From positions 62,001 through 126,000 of the forward strand of contig NZ_QXFL01000005.1 of the NCBI RefSeq assembly GCF_003584125.1: a stretch of 64,000 nt of DNA, in the 5' to 3' direction. This document shows, in pieces, positions 1-8,359 of this stretch. Numbering within the stretch: the first letter of the stretch is position 1; each line of letters opens with the position of its first letter. This DNA is from Aurantiacibacter zhengii (GTDB taxonomy: Bacteria > Pseudomonadota > Alphaproteobacteria > Sphingomonadales > Sphingomonadaceae). The translations under genes and the position numbers were made by a program. The notes beneath the pieces were generated by a model, which saw nothing but the letters and a program-made list of their open reading frames with translations, did not search any database and had not been told where the DNA came from.

Positions 1-2
1 TG

Positions 3-350
3 CTGGCGCGGCAGGCGGGCGCGGACAACGTGATCAACCCCGTGCGCTTTACCGGCCTGCTGCTGGCGGGCAGTGCGCGCGGCGCGCACATTGCCGACTA
101 TCTGGGCGACCTCGCCTCCGTCACCGGACGGGTGCAACTGGTGGAACGCGAAGTGCGGCAGGAAGAAATCGGCAAGTCGCTGAGCGAGGCGTGCTCGGGC
201 GGCAGGGGTCTGCGCATCTACCGCAATGGCAACGCCTGTGGTTTCTGGGAGCAGGAGGCCGAATGCCTGCAGGCCGGCGACATCATCGTCGAAATCCAGC
301 CCGCCGATATCGATGGGCCGGACGGCAACGACGCAAAGCCGAACAACTAG
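3..350 (+). CDS. C-terminal part of an ion-channel/TrkA-like NAD-binding protein (partial)
   Basis: This is the 3' end of a gene that starts before the window; the frame is open from base 3 to the TAG at 348-350. The visible residues (roughly ADNVINPVRFTGLLLAGSARG, then a segment ending in GDIIVEI) look like the end of an RCK/TrkA-N regulatory domain and the following TrkA-C-like domain of a prokaryotic potassium channel. In that family the cytoplasmic domain binds nucleotide and gates K+ flux. The pore cannot be seen here. The family call rests on a short fragment, so another TrkA-domain protein is possible. Confidence 0.6.
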   Translation: MARQAGADNVINPVRFTGLLLAGSARGAHIADYLGDLASVTGRVQLVEREVRQEEIGKSLSEACSGGRGLRIYRNGNACGFWEQEAECLQAGDIIVEIQPADIDGPDGNDAKPNN

Positions 351-359
351 TCCGCAGGG

Positions 360-776
360 CTATCCCAGCAGGATGAACACTCCGCCTGCCGCAGCCATTC
401 CGACCACGAAATAGCTGGCATCGATCGCGAACAGTTTGCCCGGGCGCATCTGGAACAGGTAATTGATGCCGAGCGCGGGCGTCATGATCATGGCAGCAAA
501 GCCCACGGCCATCATCATCACCACGTGCGGTGCCGGATTGGTGCGGGCGATGTTGTGGCCCAGCATCAGCACCACCACCATCTCGAACAGGAATGCCAGC
601 AGCATGATCAGCCACGTCGGGTTCTGCCCCGCGCGCGGGCCGGCCTGCACCATGTCATCGGTAATACCGTTCATCTCGCGCCACGGCTTGCCGAACAGCG
701 GGCCGTACCACAGCGCCCCGATCAGGAAAAAAGCCAGCGTGCCAAGCAGCACCGCCAGCAGGTTCACATCGCCCAT
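360..776 (-). CDS. DUF1761 family membrane protein
   Basis: A 138-residue protein of unknown function with about four hydrophobic segments. It opens MGDVNLLAVLLGTLAFFLIGALWYGPLFGKPW, which is the typical DUF1761 start (a WYGPLFGK-type motif after the first membrane helix). I chose the ATG at 776 because GGGAGA lies eight bases upstream; an ATG five codons earlier (791) is also possible. It runs convergently to the potassium-channel fragment and divergently from rimO. No enzymatic residues are evident. Confidence 0.75.
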   Translation of the reverse strand: MGDVNLLAVLLGTLAFFLIGALWYGPLFGKPWREMNGITDDMVQAGPRAGQNPTWLIMLLAFLFEMVVVLMLGHNIARTNPAPHVVMMMAVGFAAMIMTPALGINYLFQMRPGKLFAIDASYFVVGMAAAGGVFILLG

Positions 777-850
777 CGTCTTGTCTCCCATACCATGACC
801 CGCGCGCAGACTAGCCCAAAGGCGCAATCGGGTGTAGGGGGCCGCGCATC

Positions 851-2215
851 ATGGCAACCCAGATCCCAGATCAGAAACGTGTCGGCATGGTCAGCCTCGG
901 CTGTCCCAAGGCGCTGGTCGATTCCGAACGCATCCTCACCCGCCTGCGCGCCGATGGCTATGCCATGAGCCCTGACTACGAAGGCGCCGACGTGGTGCTG
1001 GTGAACACCTGCGGCTTCCTCGACTCCGCCAAGGAGGAAAGCCTCGAAGCCATCGGCGAGGCGATCAGCGAGAATGGCCGCGTCATCGTGACCGGCTGCA
1101 TGGGCGACGAGGCGGACCTGATCCGCAAGCGTTTTCCGCAGGTTCTCGCCATCACCGGCGCGCACCAGTACGAGGACGTGGTGGAAGCCGTGCACGAGGC
1201 GGCTCCGCCCGGCCAAGGACCCTATATCGACCTGGTGCCGCAGCCCGATATCAAGCTGACGCCGCGCCACTACAGCTACCTCAAGATCAGCGAGGGGTGT
1301 AACCATTCCTGCGCGTTCTGCATCATCCCCACGCTACGCGGGAAGCTGGCCAGCCGCCGCATCGATGCCGTGCTGCGCGAGGCGGAAAAACTGCTGGCTG
1401 CGGGCACCAAGGAACTGCTGGTCATCAGCCAGGATACCAGCGCCTACGGCGTCGACACCCGGCATGAAGAGCGGATGTGGAAGGGCCGCGAGGTCCGCGC
1501 CCACATGACCGACCTTGCCCGTGAACTGGGCCAGATGCGCACGCCCGAAGGCGACGTGCCGTGGGTGCGCCTGCACTACGTCTATCCCTACCCGCACGTC
1601 GACCAGGTCATCCCGCTGATGGCCGAAGGACTGCTGACGCCCTATCTCGACATTCCCTTCCAGCATGCCAGCCGCAACGTGCTGAAGGCCATGAAGCGCC
1701 CGGCGAACGAGGCCAAGGTGCTCGAGCGCCTTAAATCGTGGCGCGAAATCTGTCCCGAGATCGCGGTGCGCAGCAGCTTCGTGGTCGGCTTTCCCGGAGA
1801 GACCGAGGAAGACTTCCGCTACCTGCTGGAATGGCTGGAGGAAGCCCAGCTGGACCGCGTGGGCGCGTTCCGGTTCGAGCCGGTGGAAGGCGCGGCGGCC
1901 AACGCCCTGCCCGATCCGGTGCCCGAGGCGCTGAAGGAAGAACGCTACGCCCGCGTGATGGAAGTCACCGAGCGCATCAGCGCCGCAAAGCTCGCCGCCA
2001 AGGTGGGCAAGACCATCTCCGTCATCATCGACGAGGTGGGCGAGCCCGACGAGGATGGCGACATCGGCGCGACGGGCCGGTCACAGGCCGACGCACCGGA
2101 GATCGACGGCGCGGTGTACCTGCGCAACGTGGCCGAGACCCTGAAGGCCGGGGATTTCGTGAACGTGGAAGTCGAGGATGCCGACGCGCACGACCTGTTC
2201 GGGGTCATCGCGTAG
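851..2215 (+). CDS. rimO: Ribosomal protein S12 methylthiotransferase RimO
   Basis: A 454-residue radical-SAM methylthiotransferase that adds a methylthio group to the conserved Asp of ribosomal protein S12 (Asp88/89). The N-terminal UPF0004 domain carries the auxiliary-cluster cysteines (SLGCPK, NTCGF, TGCMGD). The radical-SAM CxxxCxxC motif is CNHSCAFC near residue 150, followed by [11 protein letters not shown], and a TRAM domain ends the protein. The pattern and the length near 440-450 are those of RimO rather than MiaB. It is monocistronic here, with the amidohydrolase pair convergent downstream. Confidence 0.95.
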   Translation: MATQIPDQKRVGMVSLGCPKALVDSERILTRLRADGYAMSPDYEGADVVLVNTCGFLDSAKEESLEAIGEAISENGRVIVTGCMGDEADLIRKRFPQVLAITGAHQYEDVVEAVHEAAPPGQGPYIDLVPQPDIKLTPRHYSYLKISEGCNHSCAFCIIPTLRGKLASRRIDAVLREAEKLLAAGTKELLVISQDTSAYGVDTRHEERMWKGREVRAHMTDLARELGQMRTPEGDVPWVRLHYVYPYPHVDQVIPLMAEGLLTPYLDIPFQHASRNVLKAMKRPANEAKVLERLKSWREICPEIAVRSSFVVGFPGETEEDFRYLLEWLEEAQLDRVGAFRFEPVEGAAANALPDPVPEALKEERYARVMEVTERISAAKLAAKVGKTISVIIDEVGEPDEDGDIGATGRSQADAPEIDGAVYLRNVAETLKAGDFVNVEVEDADAHDLFGVIA

Positions 2216-2222
2216 CCTCGTA

Positions 2223-2240
2223 CCCGCAACGGGTTGCGGG
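2223..2240. terminator. Short perfect hairpin between convergent rimO and amidohydrolase
   Basis: CCCGCAAC and GTTGCGGG form an eight-base perfect inverted repeat just after the rimO stop and before the convergent amidohydrolase stop at 2270. There is no T-run on either side, so it may stabilise 3' ends rather than act as a true intrinsic terminator. Confidence 0.35.
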
Positions 2241-2269
2241 CAGCTTTGCCACGGCTTCTCGTACCGGCC

Positions 2270-3508
2270 CTACCTGCTAGCCGTCGATACCACCTCGCCC
2301 TCGATCACCACGCCGGTGACGTGGGTCACGTATTCGAAGGGGTCGCCGTCGAACATGGCGACGTCGCCGTCCTTGCCGACTTCCAGGCTGCCCACGCGTT
2401 CGTCCATGCCGATGATGCGTGCGGCATCGATGGTGATGCTGGCAAGGGCATCTTCGGGCGCCAGGCCGTTGCCCGCGGCGAAGCCTGCTTCCCACAGCAC
2501 AACGCGGGTCTTGGGCACATAGGCCTCGTACCCCGATTGCAGCGCGAACGGGATCCCTGCCTCTGCCAGCACGGCGGCGGTGGTGAAGGATGCGTTTTCC
2601 AGTTCGCCCTCGTTACGCGCCATCGTGGGGTGCAGCATCACGGAGACGCCCGCCTCGCGCAGTTCGTCCAGCAGCAGGTGCGCGTCGGCCGCGCCGTCGA
2701 TCACCACCTCGATACCGAACTCGTCGGCCAGGCGCAGGGCAGACATGATGTCCTGCGCGCGGTTGGCGGTGACGAGCAGCGGACGCTCTCCCCGCACGAC
2801 AGAGGCAAAAGCCTCGTTGATCAGGTCGCGGCTGGGATCGAACGCGTTATCGTCTTCGTCGTCCGCGTCGTTCTCATCGCGGTCCGTCCCGGTGCGCGCA
2901 TCCACCAGCGCCTGGCGCAGCATGGCGATCTGTTTGGCACGGGTGCCGGGCGAGCTTTCGCGGTCCAGCGCCCATGCGCCGAGGTTTGCGACCACCATCG
3001 TGCCATCCTCTACCAGGGCGGCATCCACGGTGTTGCCCACGGTCTTCACCACCATGGTCTGCCCGGACACCAGCGCGCCCGGGCCGTGCCCGGTGTGCAG
3101 CGTGGTGGTGCCCAGTTCGCGCACCCATTCCACCAGCCGGTCATGCGGGTTGTAGGCGTCGATAGCGCGCAGGTGCGGCTGCACCGGGGCGGTCGTGTCT
3201 AGCTGGTCCTGATCGTCGGGCTGGTTGAGATAGCCGGTCAGGCCAACGGTGGAATGGGCATCCACCAGCCCCGGCGTGACGACGGGTGCCTCCAGCACCT
3301 GCATCCCTGCGGGAATGGCGGTGCTGGTTGCCGGGCCGACCGCGGTGATCTGGCCATCCTCGATCACGACCACGCCGTTCTCGATCACGCCCTGCGGCCC
3401 CATGGTCCACACCTGCCCGCCGCGCACGGCGATATCCTGTGCAAGGGCACTGGTGGAGAGCAGGGCTGCGGTGAAAGCGCCCGCGACGAAAGTGCCAAGG
3501 TTTGTCAT
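2270..3508 (-). CDS. Secreted amidohydrolase-like protein lacking the metal ligands (probable pseudoenzyme)
   Basis: A 412-residue protein with a signal peptide (cleavage near ALA-QD, residues 22-25) and the amidohydrolase/imidazolonepropionase fold signature at both ends (TPGLVDAHST, residues 79-87; VGSLEVGKDGDVAMFDGDP). The ATG at 3508 overlaps the stop of the upstream amidohydrolase gene (ATGA), so the two are translationally coupled. Compared with that neighbour, HSH is HST (85-87), HTHR is TANR (247-250), QHG is DGA (271-273) and HSDD is SGYE (325-328). All the expected metal-binding histidines except one and the catalytic Asp are lost. It also has an acidic stretch around residues 209-220. 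I infer a structural or regulatory partner rather than an enzyme. Confidence 0.8.
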   Translation of the reverse strand: MTNLGTFVAGAFTAALLSTSALAQDIAVRGGQVWTMGPQGVIENGVVVIEDGQITAVGPATSTAIPAGMQVLEAPVVTPGLVDAHSTVGLTGYLNQPDDQDQLDTTAPVQPHLRAIDAYNPHDRLVEWVRELGTTTLHTGHGPGALVSGQTMVVKTVGNTVDAALVEDGTMVVANLGAWALDRESSPGTRAKQIAMLRQALVDARTGTDRDENDADDEDDNAFDPSRDLINEAFASVVRGERPLLVTANRAQDIMSALRLADEFGIEVVIDGAADAHLLLDELREAGVSVMLHPTMARNEGELENASFTTAAVLAEAGIPFALQSGYEAYVPKTRVVLWEAGFAAGNGLAPEDALASITIDAARIIGMDERVGSLEVGKDGDVAMFDGDPFEYVTHVTGVVIEGEVVSTASR

Positions 3509-4821
3509 TGTCCGCCCTCCAGCATGAGCGCCTCTCGTTCGAGGACGTGGGTGTTCAGTTGCGGATTGCCCGCGCCATAGCCGCCGGTCGCCATCAGCAG
3601 GTCTTCGGGATCGTCGGCATCGAACAGCAGTTCGCCCATCACCCAGGTCTGGGTGACATCGGTGTAGACCGACAGCGGATCGCCGGTCATCACGATGAAG
3701 TCGGCCATCTTGCCCGCTTCCAGGCTGCCCACGTGCTCGTCCAGTCCCAGTTGCACCGCGCCGTTGATGGTGAGCGCGCGCAGCGCCCCCTCGCGGCTCA
3801 TCCCGCCGCGCACGGCAATGCCGGCCTGGCGGAACATCAGGCGCGAATCGACGATGTTGTCGTCGGAATGCAGCGAGACGAACACGCCCGCATCCTCCAG
3901 CCGGCCAACGCTTTCGATATTGGCGTTGGCAGCTTCGAGCTTGCCGCCGGGGCTGTCGACAAGGATGGCGGAGACGGGCACGCCCTCTGCCGCGATCTCG
4001 CGCGCCACGCGGTCGCTTTCCATGCCGTGCTGGATCAGCATGTTGAATCCGAACTCGCGGCGCAGGCGCAGCGCGGTCATGATGTCGTCCGCACGGTGGG
4101 TGTGGAAGTGGACGAGGCGGCTGCCGTCCAGCACCTCGCACATGGCATCCATGCCGATATCGCGCGGGGAGCGGTCGCCCCCGCAGTATTCCTGCGCGGC
4201 GACGAAATGCTGGCGCACCATCGCGGCGCTGCGTGCGCGGGTGGAGGGAAAGGCCGGGTTTTCGCGCAGCGGGTTGGTGCCGTTGGCCATTTTCATGCCG
4301 CCCATGATGTCGCCGTCGTCGTCCATCCAGGCATAGTCCTCGATAGTCGTGCCGTCGGTCAGGTGCATGTAGAAGGTCTGCCCGCTCATCAGGAAGCCGC
4401 TGCCGGGCATGATGTTGGCGGTGGTGACCCCGCCGGAGCGGGCGCGGGCGATGGAACTGTCACGCACGTTGATCGAATCGAGCGCGCGCACGTCGGGCTG
4501 GATCGCGGCGGAACTGTCCGCGCCGGAGACCTGGCCGATATGCGAGTGGGTATCGACGATGCCGGGCATGATCACCATGCCGGTGGCATCGCGTACCTCA
4601 GCCCCTGCAGGAATGGCGACATTCGCGCCCACGGCGACGATTTCGCCGTTGTGGATCACCAGCGTGCCATTCTCCACCGTGCCGGTGCCGCTGGGCCCGG
4701 TCATCGTGTGAATGGTGGCGCCGGTAAAGGCGACGGGTGTTTCCTGCGCCAGCGCGGCGGGTCCTGCCAGCAGCGCGCTGGCCGAGGCGGCAGCAAGAGC
4801 CGCCCGCTTGATCGTTCGCAT
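3505..4821 (-). CDS. Secreted amidohydrolase (imidazolonepropionase-like), metal site intact
   Basis: A 438-residue periplasmic amidohydrolase with an N-terminal signal peptide (ending PAALAQE near residue 26). The metal ligands of the superfamily are present: HSH at 92-94, HFHTH at 238-242, QHG at 264-266 and the catalytic Asp in HSDD (D320). The C-terminal composite domain follows (LDEHVGSLEAGKMADFIVMTGDP). The ATG at 4821 is chosen because AGAGGGA lies just upstream and the signal peptide begins there; the frame is open further upstream. The substrate is unknown; relatives hydrolyse cyclic amides or prolyl peptides. It forms a two-gene operon with the metal-less paralogue downstream. Confidence 0.88.
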   Translation of the reverse strand: MRTIKRAALAAASASALLAGPAALAQETPVAFTGATIHTMTGPSGTGTVENGTLVIHNGEIVAVGANVAIPAGAEVRDATGMVIMPGIVDTHSHIGQVSGADSSAAIQPDVRALDSINVRDSSIARARSGGVTTANIMPGSGFLMSGQTFYMHLTDGTTIEDYAWMDDDGDIMGGMKMANGTNPLRENPAFPSTRARSAAMVRQHFVAAQEYCGGDRSPRDIGMDAMCEVLDGSRLVHFHTHRADDIMTALRLRREFGFNMLIQHGMESDRVAREIAAEGVPVSAILVDSPGGKLEAANANIESVGRLEDAGVFVSLHSDDNIVDSRLMFRQAGIAVRGGMSREGALRALTINGAVQLGLDEHVGSLEAGKMADFIVMTGDPLSVYTDVTQTWVMGELLFDADDPEDLLMATGGYGAGNPQLNTHVLEREALMLEGGQ

Positions 4822-4882
4822 CGAAAGTCCCTCTCTGTATTCGTTGCGCGTGAGACTAACGCCGATGCGGCAGCGCGCAAGC

Positions 4883-5476
4883 CTATTCCAAAGGCTCGCG
4901 CAGGGTTCGAAAGGTAATCGAGCGGCGGGTGTCGGCAATGGGTGCGATCGAATGCTCCCACGCCTCGCGCACCGCGCCCGACAGCATGTAGGCAGCGCGC
5001 GGTTCTAGCGGCACGGCGTGACGGACGAAGCCGCCCCCTGCCTGCCGCTGGCGCAATCGCAGCACGGCGGGCGCACCGAGAGAAAGGCCGATCACCTCGC
5101 CGTACTGCGGCCGGTCGCGGTGCCAGCCGATGCCGGCGCCCGGATCGTAACGGATCAGCAGGGCCTGTTGCAGCACAGTGGGCGACAGGCCGAACGCGGG
5201 TGCCAGCCTGTCCCGCAACGACACCAGCCAGTCCGGCAGCGGGGGCGCGGGCGTCATCTTTCCCCGTGCGTAGTCGTAGGCAGAGCCGTAATTGGCAGTC
5301 AGCCGCTTGCCGGTCCACTGGCCAAACCGGAACGGCTCCAGCGGAGCTGCGTCGATGCGCGCCGCCAGCGCCTGTTCCATTTCCGCATCGATGGCATCGG
5401 GCACCACGCGCAGGCCAGCCACCGGCATCGGGGCCGGAGCCGGAGTGTCGGAGAAGAGGTCTATCTGCTGCGCCAT
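4883..5476 (-). CDS. alkB: AlkB-family 2-oxoglutarate/Fe(II) dioxygenase
   Basis: A 197-residue AlkB-like enzyme that would oxidatively demethylate alkylated bases in DNA or RNA. The double-stranded beta-helix residues are visible: HRD (GIGWHRDRPQYG, the Fe ligands His and Asp), the distal His in AWEHSI, and the 2-oxoglutarate arginine in RRSITFR. The segment RYDPGAGIGWHRD is typical of the short bacterial AlkB group. It is divergent from yjbQ, with about 20 bases between starts, and lies upstream of the amidohydrolase pair on the same strand. Confidence 0.88.
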   Translation of the reverse strand: MAQQIDLFSDTPAPAPMPVAGLRVVPDAIDAEMEQALAARIDAAPLEPFRFGQWTGKRLTANYGSAYDYARGKMTPAPPLPDWLVSLRDRLAPAFGLSPTVLQQALLIRYDPGAGIGWHRDRPQYGEVIGLSLGAPAVLRLRQRQAGGGFVRHAVPLEPRAAYMLSGAVREAWEHSIAPIADTRRSITFRTLREPLE

Positions 5477-5496
5477 CAGCGCCTATATAGGATGTC

Positions 5497-5913
5497 ATGC
5501 GACAGGATCAGCACCGCTTCACCATCCACACGCAGGGCAAGGCGCTGCACGAATTCACGCCCGAGGTGGCGCAGTGGCTGGCGGGCACCGGTATCGAGAC
5601 CGGCCTGCTCACCCTCTTCTGCCGCCACACGTCTGCCAGCCTGCTGATCAACGAAAACGCCGCCAGCGCCGTCCAGCGCGACCTGCTGCGCTGGCTGGAA
5701 AGCGCCGCCCCTGAAGACGGCCGCTACGAGCATGACAGCGAGGGGCCGGACGATATGCCCGCGCACATCCGCACGATGCTGACGAGCGCCTCGCTCAGCG
5801 TGCCGGTGAGCGGCGGGCAGATGATGCTGGGGACATGGCAGGGCCTTTATCTTGCCGAACACCGCCGCGCCGCCCATGCGCGCGAGATCATTGCTCATAT
5901 AATCGGAGAATAG
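5497..5913 (+). CDS. YjbQ/UPF0047 family protein (secondary thiamine-phosphate synthase-like)
   Basis: A 138-residue protein of the UPF0047 family. The signature is clear: CRHTSASLLINENA in the middle and LGTWQGLYLAEHR near the end, with the conserved His/Glu positions seen in YjbQ. E. coli YjbQ has weak thiamine-phosphate synthase activity, but the physiological role of the family is unsettled. An AGGA precedes the ATG by four bases. A transglutaminase gene follows in the same direction after 36 bases and may be co-transcribed. Confidence 0.88.
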   Translation: MRQDQHRFTIHTQGKALHEFTPEVAQWLAGTGIETGLLTLFCRHTSASLLINENAASAVQRDLLRWLESAAPEDGRYEHDSEGPDDMPAHIRTMLTSASLSVPVSGGQMMLGTWQGLYLAEHRRAAHAREIIAHIIGE

Positions 5914-5949
5914 CGAAACCGGCGGCAGTCCCGCGCGTTCGCACCTCAT

Positions 5950-6753
5950 ATGCCCATCGACATTTCCGCCAAGTTCGCGTTCCACCTGAACCAGCCTACC
6001 GACCTGCTGCTGCAGTTCGAGGCTGCTGTCATCCCCGAACAGAAGATCCTGTCTTCCGAAACGAAGCTGTCCCCCGCGATGCACACTGCCCGCGTGCCCG
6101 CGCAGGACAGCGTGGGGGAGCGGATCTGGGTCAGGGCAGAAGGCGACTACAACGTCGAATACAATGCCCGGGTCGAGGTGAACCGCCTGGTGCCGGACCT
6201 TTCGAAGCTGCACACGATGGACCCGCACGACCTGCCGGGCGAGGCGGTCGAATACGTATTCGATTCGCGCTATTGCCAGGCCGACCGTATGCACAGCTTC
6301 GTTATGGACCGGTTCGGCAAACTCGAAGGCGGAGAGAAAATTCTCGCCATGGCAGACTGGATCGGCGACAATTTCACTTACGAGGCAGGCGCATCGAACG
6401 CGACGACGACGGCGCTCGACACATTCGTGGAACGGCGCGGTATCTGCCGCGACTATGCCCACGTGATGATCTGCTTCGCCCGCGCCGCCACCATTCCGGC
6501 ACGCTATGTCAGCTGCTATGCGCCGGGCGTGAATCCGCCCGATTTCCATGCGGTTGCAGAGGTGTTCCTGAAAGACCCGACGACGCCGGGCGGCGGTGCG
6601 TGGTATATCGTCGATCCGACCGACATGGCCCGGGCCGACCAGACGGCCAAGATCGGCATCGGGCGAGACGCGGCGGACGTTTCATTCCTGACTACTTTCG
6701 GTTTGTCCGACTTCAGGAATTCTGAGGTGACAGTGACCGAGAGCGACGGCTAG
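5950..6753 (+). CDS. Transglutaminase-like cysteine protease family protein
   Basis: A 267-residue protein with an N-terminal beta domain (about 1-110) and a transglutaminase-like core. The catalytic triad is visible: Cys in RRGICRDYAHVMICFARA, His in PDFHAVAEVFL and Asp in WYIVDPTDMA. No signal peptide is apparent, so it is probably cytoplasmic. Such proteins often accompany peptide- or amide-modifying systems in proteobacteria, but the substrate here is unknown. It follows yjbQ by 36 bases; the carbon operon starts about 160 bases downstream. Confidence 0.85.
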   Translation: MPIDISAKFAFHLNQPTDLLLQFEAAVIPEQKILSSETKLSPAMHTARVPAQDSVGERIWVRAEGDYNVEYNARVEVNRLVPDLSKLHTMDPHDLPGEAVEYVFDSRYCQADRMHSFVMDRFGKLEGGEKILAMADWIGDNFTYEAGASNATTTALDTFVERRGICRDYAHVMICFARAATIPARYVSCYAPGVNPPDFHAVAEVFLKDPTTPGGGAWYIVDPTDMARADQTAKIGIGRDAADVSFLTTFGLSDFRNSEVTVTESDG

Positions 6754-6760
6754 GGTATCC

Positions 6761-6776
6761 TTGTTAACGTTCACAA
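6761..6776. promoter_or_regulatory. TTGT-N8-ACAA palindrome upstream of the zwf operon (candidate operator)
   Basis: TTGTTAACGTTCACAA has perfect four-base outer arms. It lies about 115 bases before the zwf leader ATG and just after the transglutaminase stop. TTGT-N7/8-ACAA is the operator pattern of HexR in pseudomonads, which controls zwf and edd there. Whether this organism has HexR cannot be seen. The match is short and could be chance. Confidence 0.3.
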
Positions 6777-6890
6777 CCCGCGCTATTGCGGCGTTTGAAT
6801 GCGGATACCGGCCATAACTGCACGAGCAACGTCGGCGCGGGATCGAACAGGGACATTGGTGTTGCGCTGCAACATGGGGAAGGGATAGGA

Positions 6891-6932
6891 ATGCATCACA
6901 CGAACTCACTGCAATGCGGGGGCCTGAATTGA
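6891..6932 (+). CDS. Possible 13-codon leader peptide overlapping the zwf start
   Basis: ATG at 6891 opens a 13-codon frame ([13 protein letters not shown]) that ends in TGA at 6930-6932. A strong purine-rich ribosome binding site (GGGGAAGGGATAGGA, 6876-6890) sits directly in front of it. The zwf ATG at 6914 lies inside this frame without its own site, and its stop overlaps a TTG codon of zwf (6929-6931). This suggests translational coupling of zwf to a leader peptide. It could also be a spurious frame. Confidence 0.4.
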   Translation: MHHTNSLQCGGLN

Positions 6933-8359
6933 TCCGAAAGGCACAAACGCTGATCCTGTTCGGCGCCACGGGAGACCTGTCGCGTCGGATGTTGCTGCCT
7001 TCGCTCTGCGCTCTCGATGCCGATGACCTGCTGCCGCCCGACCTGGAAATCATCGGTACCGCGCGATCCGAACTGAGCGACGGCGAGTTCCGCGATTTCG
7101 CGCGCGAGGCGATCGAGCAGTTCCTGCCGGCGGACCGCGTCGGCGGCATGGCCGAGTTCCTGAACCGGCTGCGCTACACTCAGCTGGATGTCACCACCCC
7201 CGAAGGCTACGCCGAACTGGCGGAAAAGGTGGGCGACGACCGCGACATCGCGATCTTCCTGTCGACCGCGCCCAGCCTGTTCAAACCCACGATCGAGGGG
7301 CTCGCCTCGCACGGACTGGCCGATGCTCATTCACGCATCTGCCTGGAAAAGCCGCTTGGCACAGACCTGGAAAGCAGCTGCGCCATCAACGATGCCGTCG
7401 CGGCGGCTTTCTCCGAAGAGCGGATTTTCCGCATCGATCATTACCTTGGCAAGGAGACGGTGCAGAACCTGATCGCGCTGCGCTTTGCCAATATCCTGTT
7501 CGAGCCGCTGTGGAACGCCCAGCATATCGACCATGTGCAGATCACCGTGGGGGAGACCGTGGGGCTGGAAAGCCGGGTGGACTTCTACGACGGTGCAGGC
7601 GCGCTGCGCGACATGGTGCAGAACCACATGCTGCAACTGCTCGCCCTCGTCGCGATGGAGCCGCCCAGCAGCTTCGATGCAGGGGCGGTGCGCGACGAGA
7701 AGGTGAAAGTGCTGCGCGCGCTGCGCAAGCTGAAAAGCGACGAAAGCGTCACCGGCCAGTACCGTGGCGGCGCGTCGAACGGCGAAATCGTGCCTGGCTA
7801 TGACGAGGAACTCGGCAAGGACAGCGACACCGAGACTTTCGTGGCGCTGAAGGCCCACATCGACAACTGGCGCTGGCAGGGCGTGCCCTTCTACCTGCGC
7901 ACCGGCAAGCGGCTGCCCGAAAGGGTGACCGAGATCATCGTCAATTTCCGCTGCGTGCCGCACTCGATCTTCCCCGATGCGCGACTGAAGCCGAACAGGC
8001 TGGTGATTGGCATCCAGCCGGAGGAAAACATCACCCTGTCGCTGATGGCCAAGGTGCCCGGTATCGAGCACGAGGGCATGACGCTGCGCGAAGTGCCGTT
8101 GGACATCCGCATGCCCGACGCCTTTACCGGCAAGCACAAGCGTATCGCCTACGAGCGCCTGCTGCTGGACCTCATCAATGGCGACCAGACGCTGTTCGTG
8201 CGCCGCGACGAGGTGGAAGCGCAGTGGAAATGGATCGACGCGATCCGCGCAGGCTGGGAAGCCGAGGGCAAGACGCCCAAGACCTATAACGCCGGAAGCT
8301 GGGGCCCCAGCGCTGCCATCGCCCTGGCCGAACGCGACGGAGTAAGCTGGCATGAGTAA
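6914..8359 (+). CDS. zwf: Glucose-6-phosphate 1-dehydrogenase
   Basis: A 481-residue NAD(P)-dependent G6P dehydrogenase that makes 6-phosphogluconolactone for the Entner-Doudoroff pathway. It has the Rossmann motif [17 protein letters not shown] near the N-terminus, the substrate-binding and catalytic motif [14 protein letters not shown] and the later [15 protein letters not shown]-like segment ([15 protein letters not shown]). The start is uncertain: ATG 6914 has no clear ribosome site, and TTG 6929, where a leader frame ends, is an alternative. The gene heads an operon and its last eight bases overlap edd. Confidence 0.95.
   Translation: MRGPELIRKAQTLILFGATGDLSRRMLLPSLCALDADDLLPPDLEIIGTARSELSDGEFRDFAREAIEQFLPADRVGGMAEFLNRLRYTQLDVTTPEGYAELAEKVGDDRDIAIFLSTAPSLFKPTIEGLASHGLADAHSRICLEKPLGTDLESSCAINDAVAAAFSEERIFRIDHYLGKETVQNLIALRFANILFEPLWNAQHIDHVQITVGETVGLESRVDFYDGAGALRDMVQNHMLQLLALVAMEPPSSFDAGAVRDEKVKVLRALRKLKSDESVTGQYRGGASNGEIVPGYDEELGKDSDTETFVALKAHIDNWRWQGVPFYLRTGKRLPERVTEIIVNFRCVPHSIFPDARLKPNRLVIGIQPEENITLSLMAKVPGIEHEGMTLREVPLDIRMPDAFTGKHKRIAYERLLLDLINGDQTLFVRRDEVEAQWKWIDAIRAGWEAEGKTPKTYNAGSWGPSAAIALAERDGVSWHE

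Noticed and set aside
3502-4917. A 471-residue + strand frame opposite the active amidohydrolase
   Set aside because: Composition is typical of a shadow frame (Ala/His/Gly-rich) with no motif, and the minus-strand gene has a signal peptide, metal ligands and a ribosome site.
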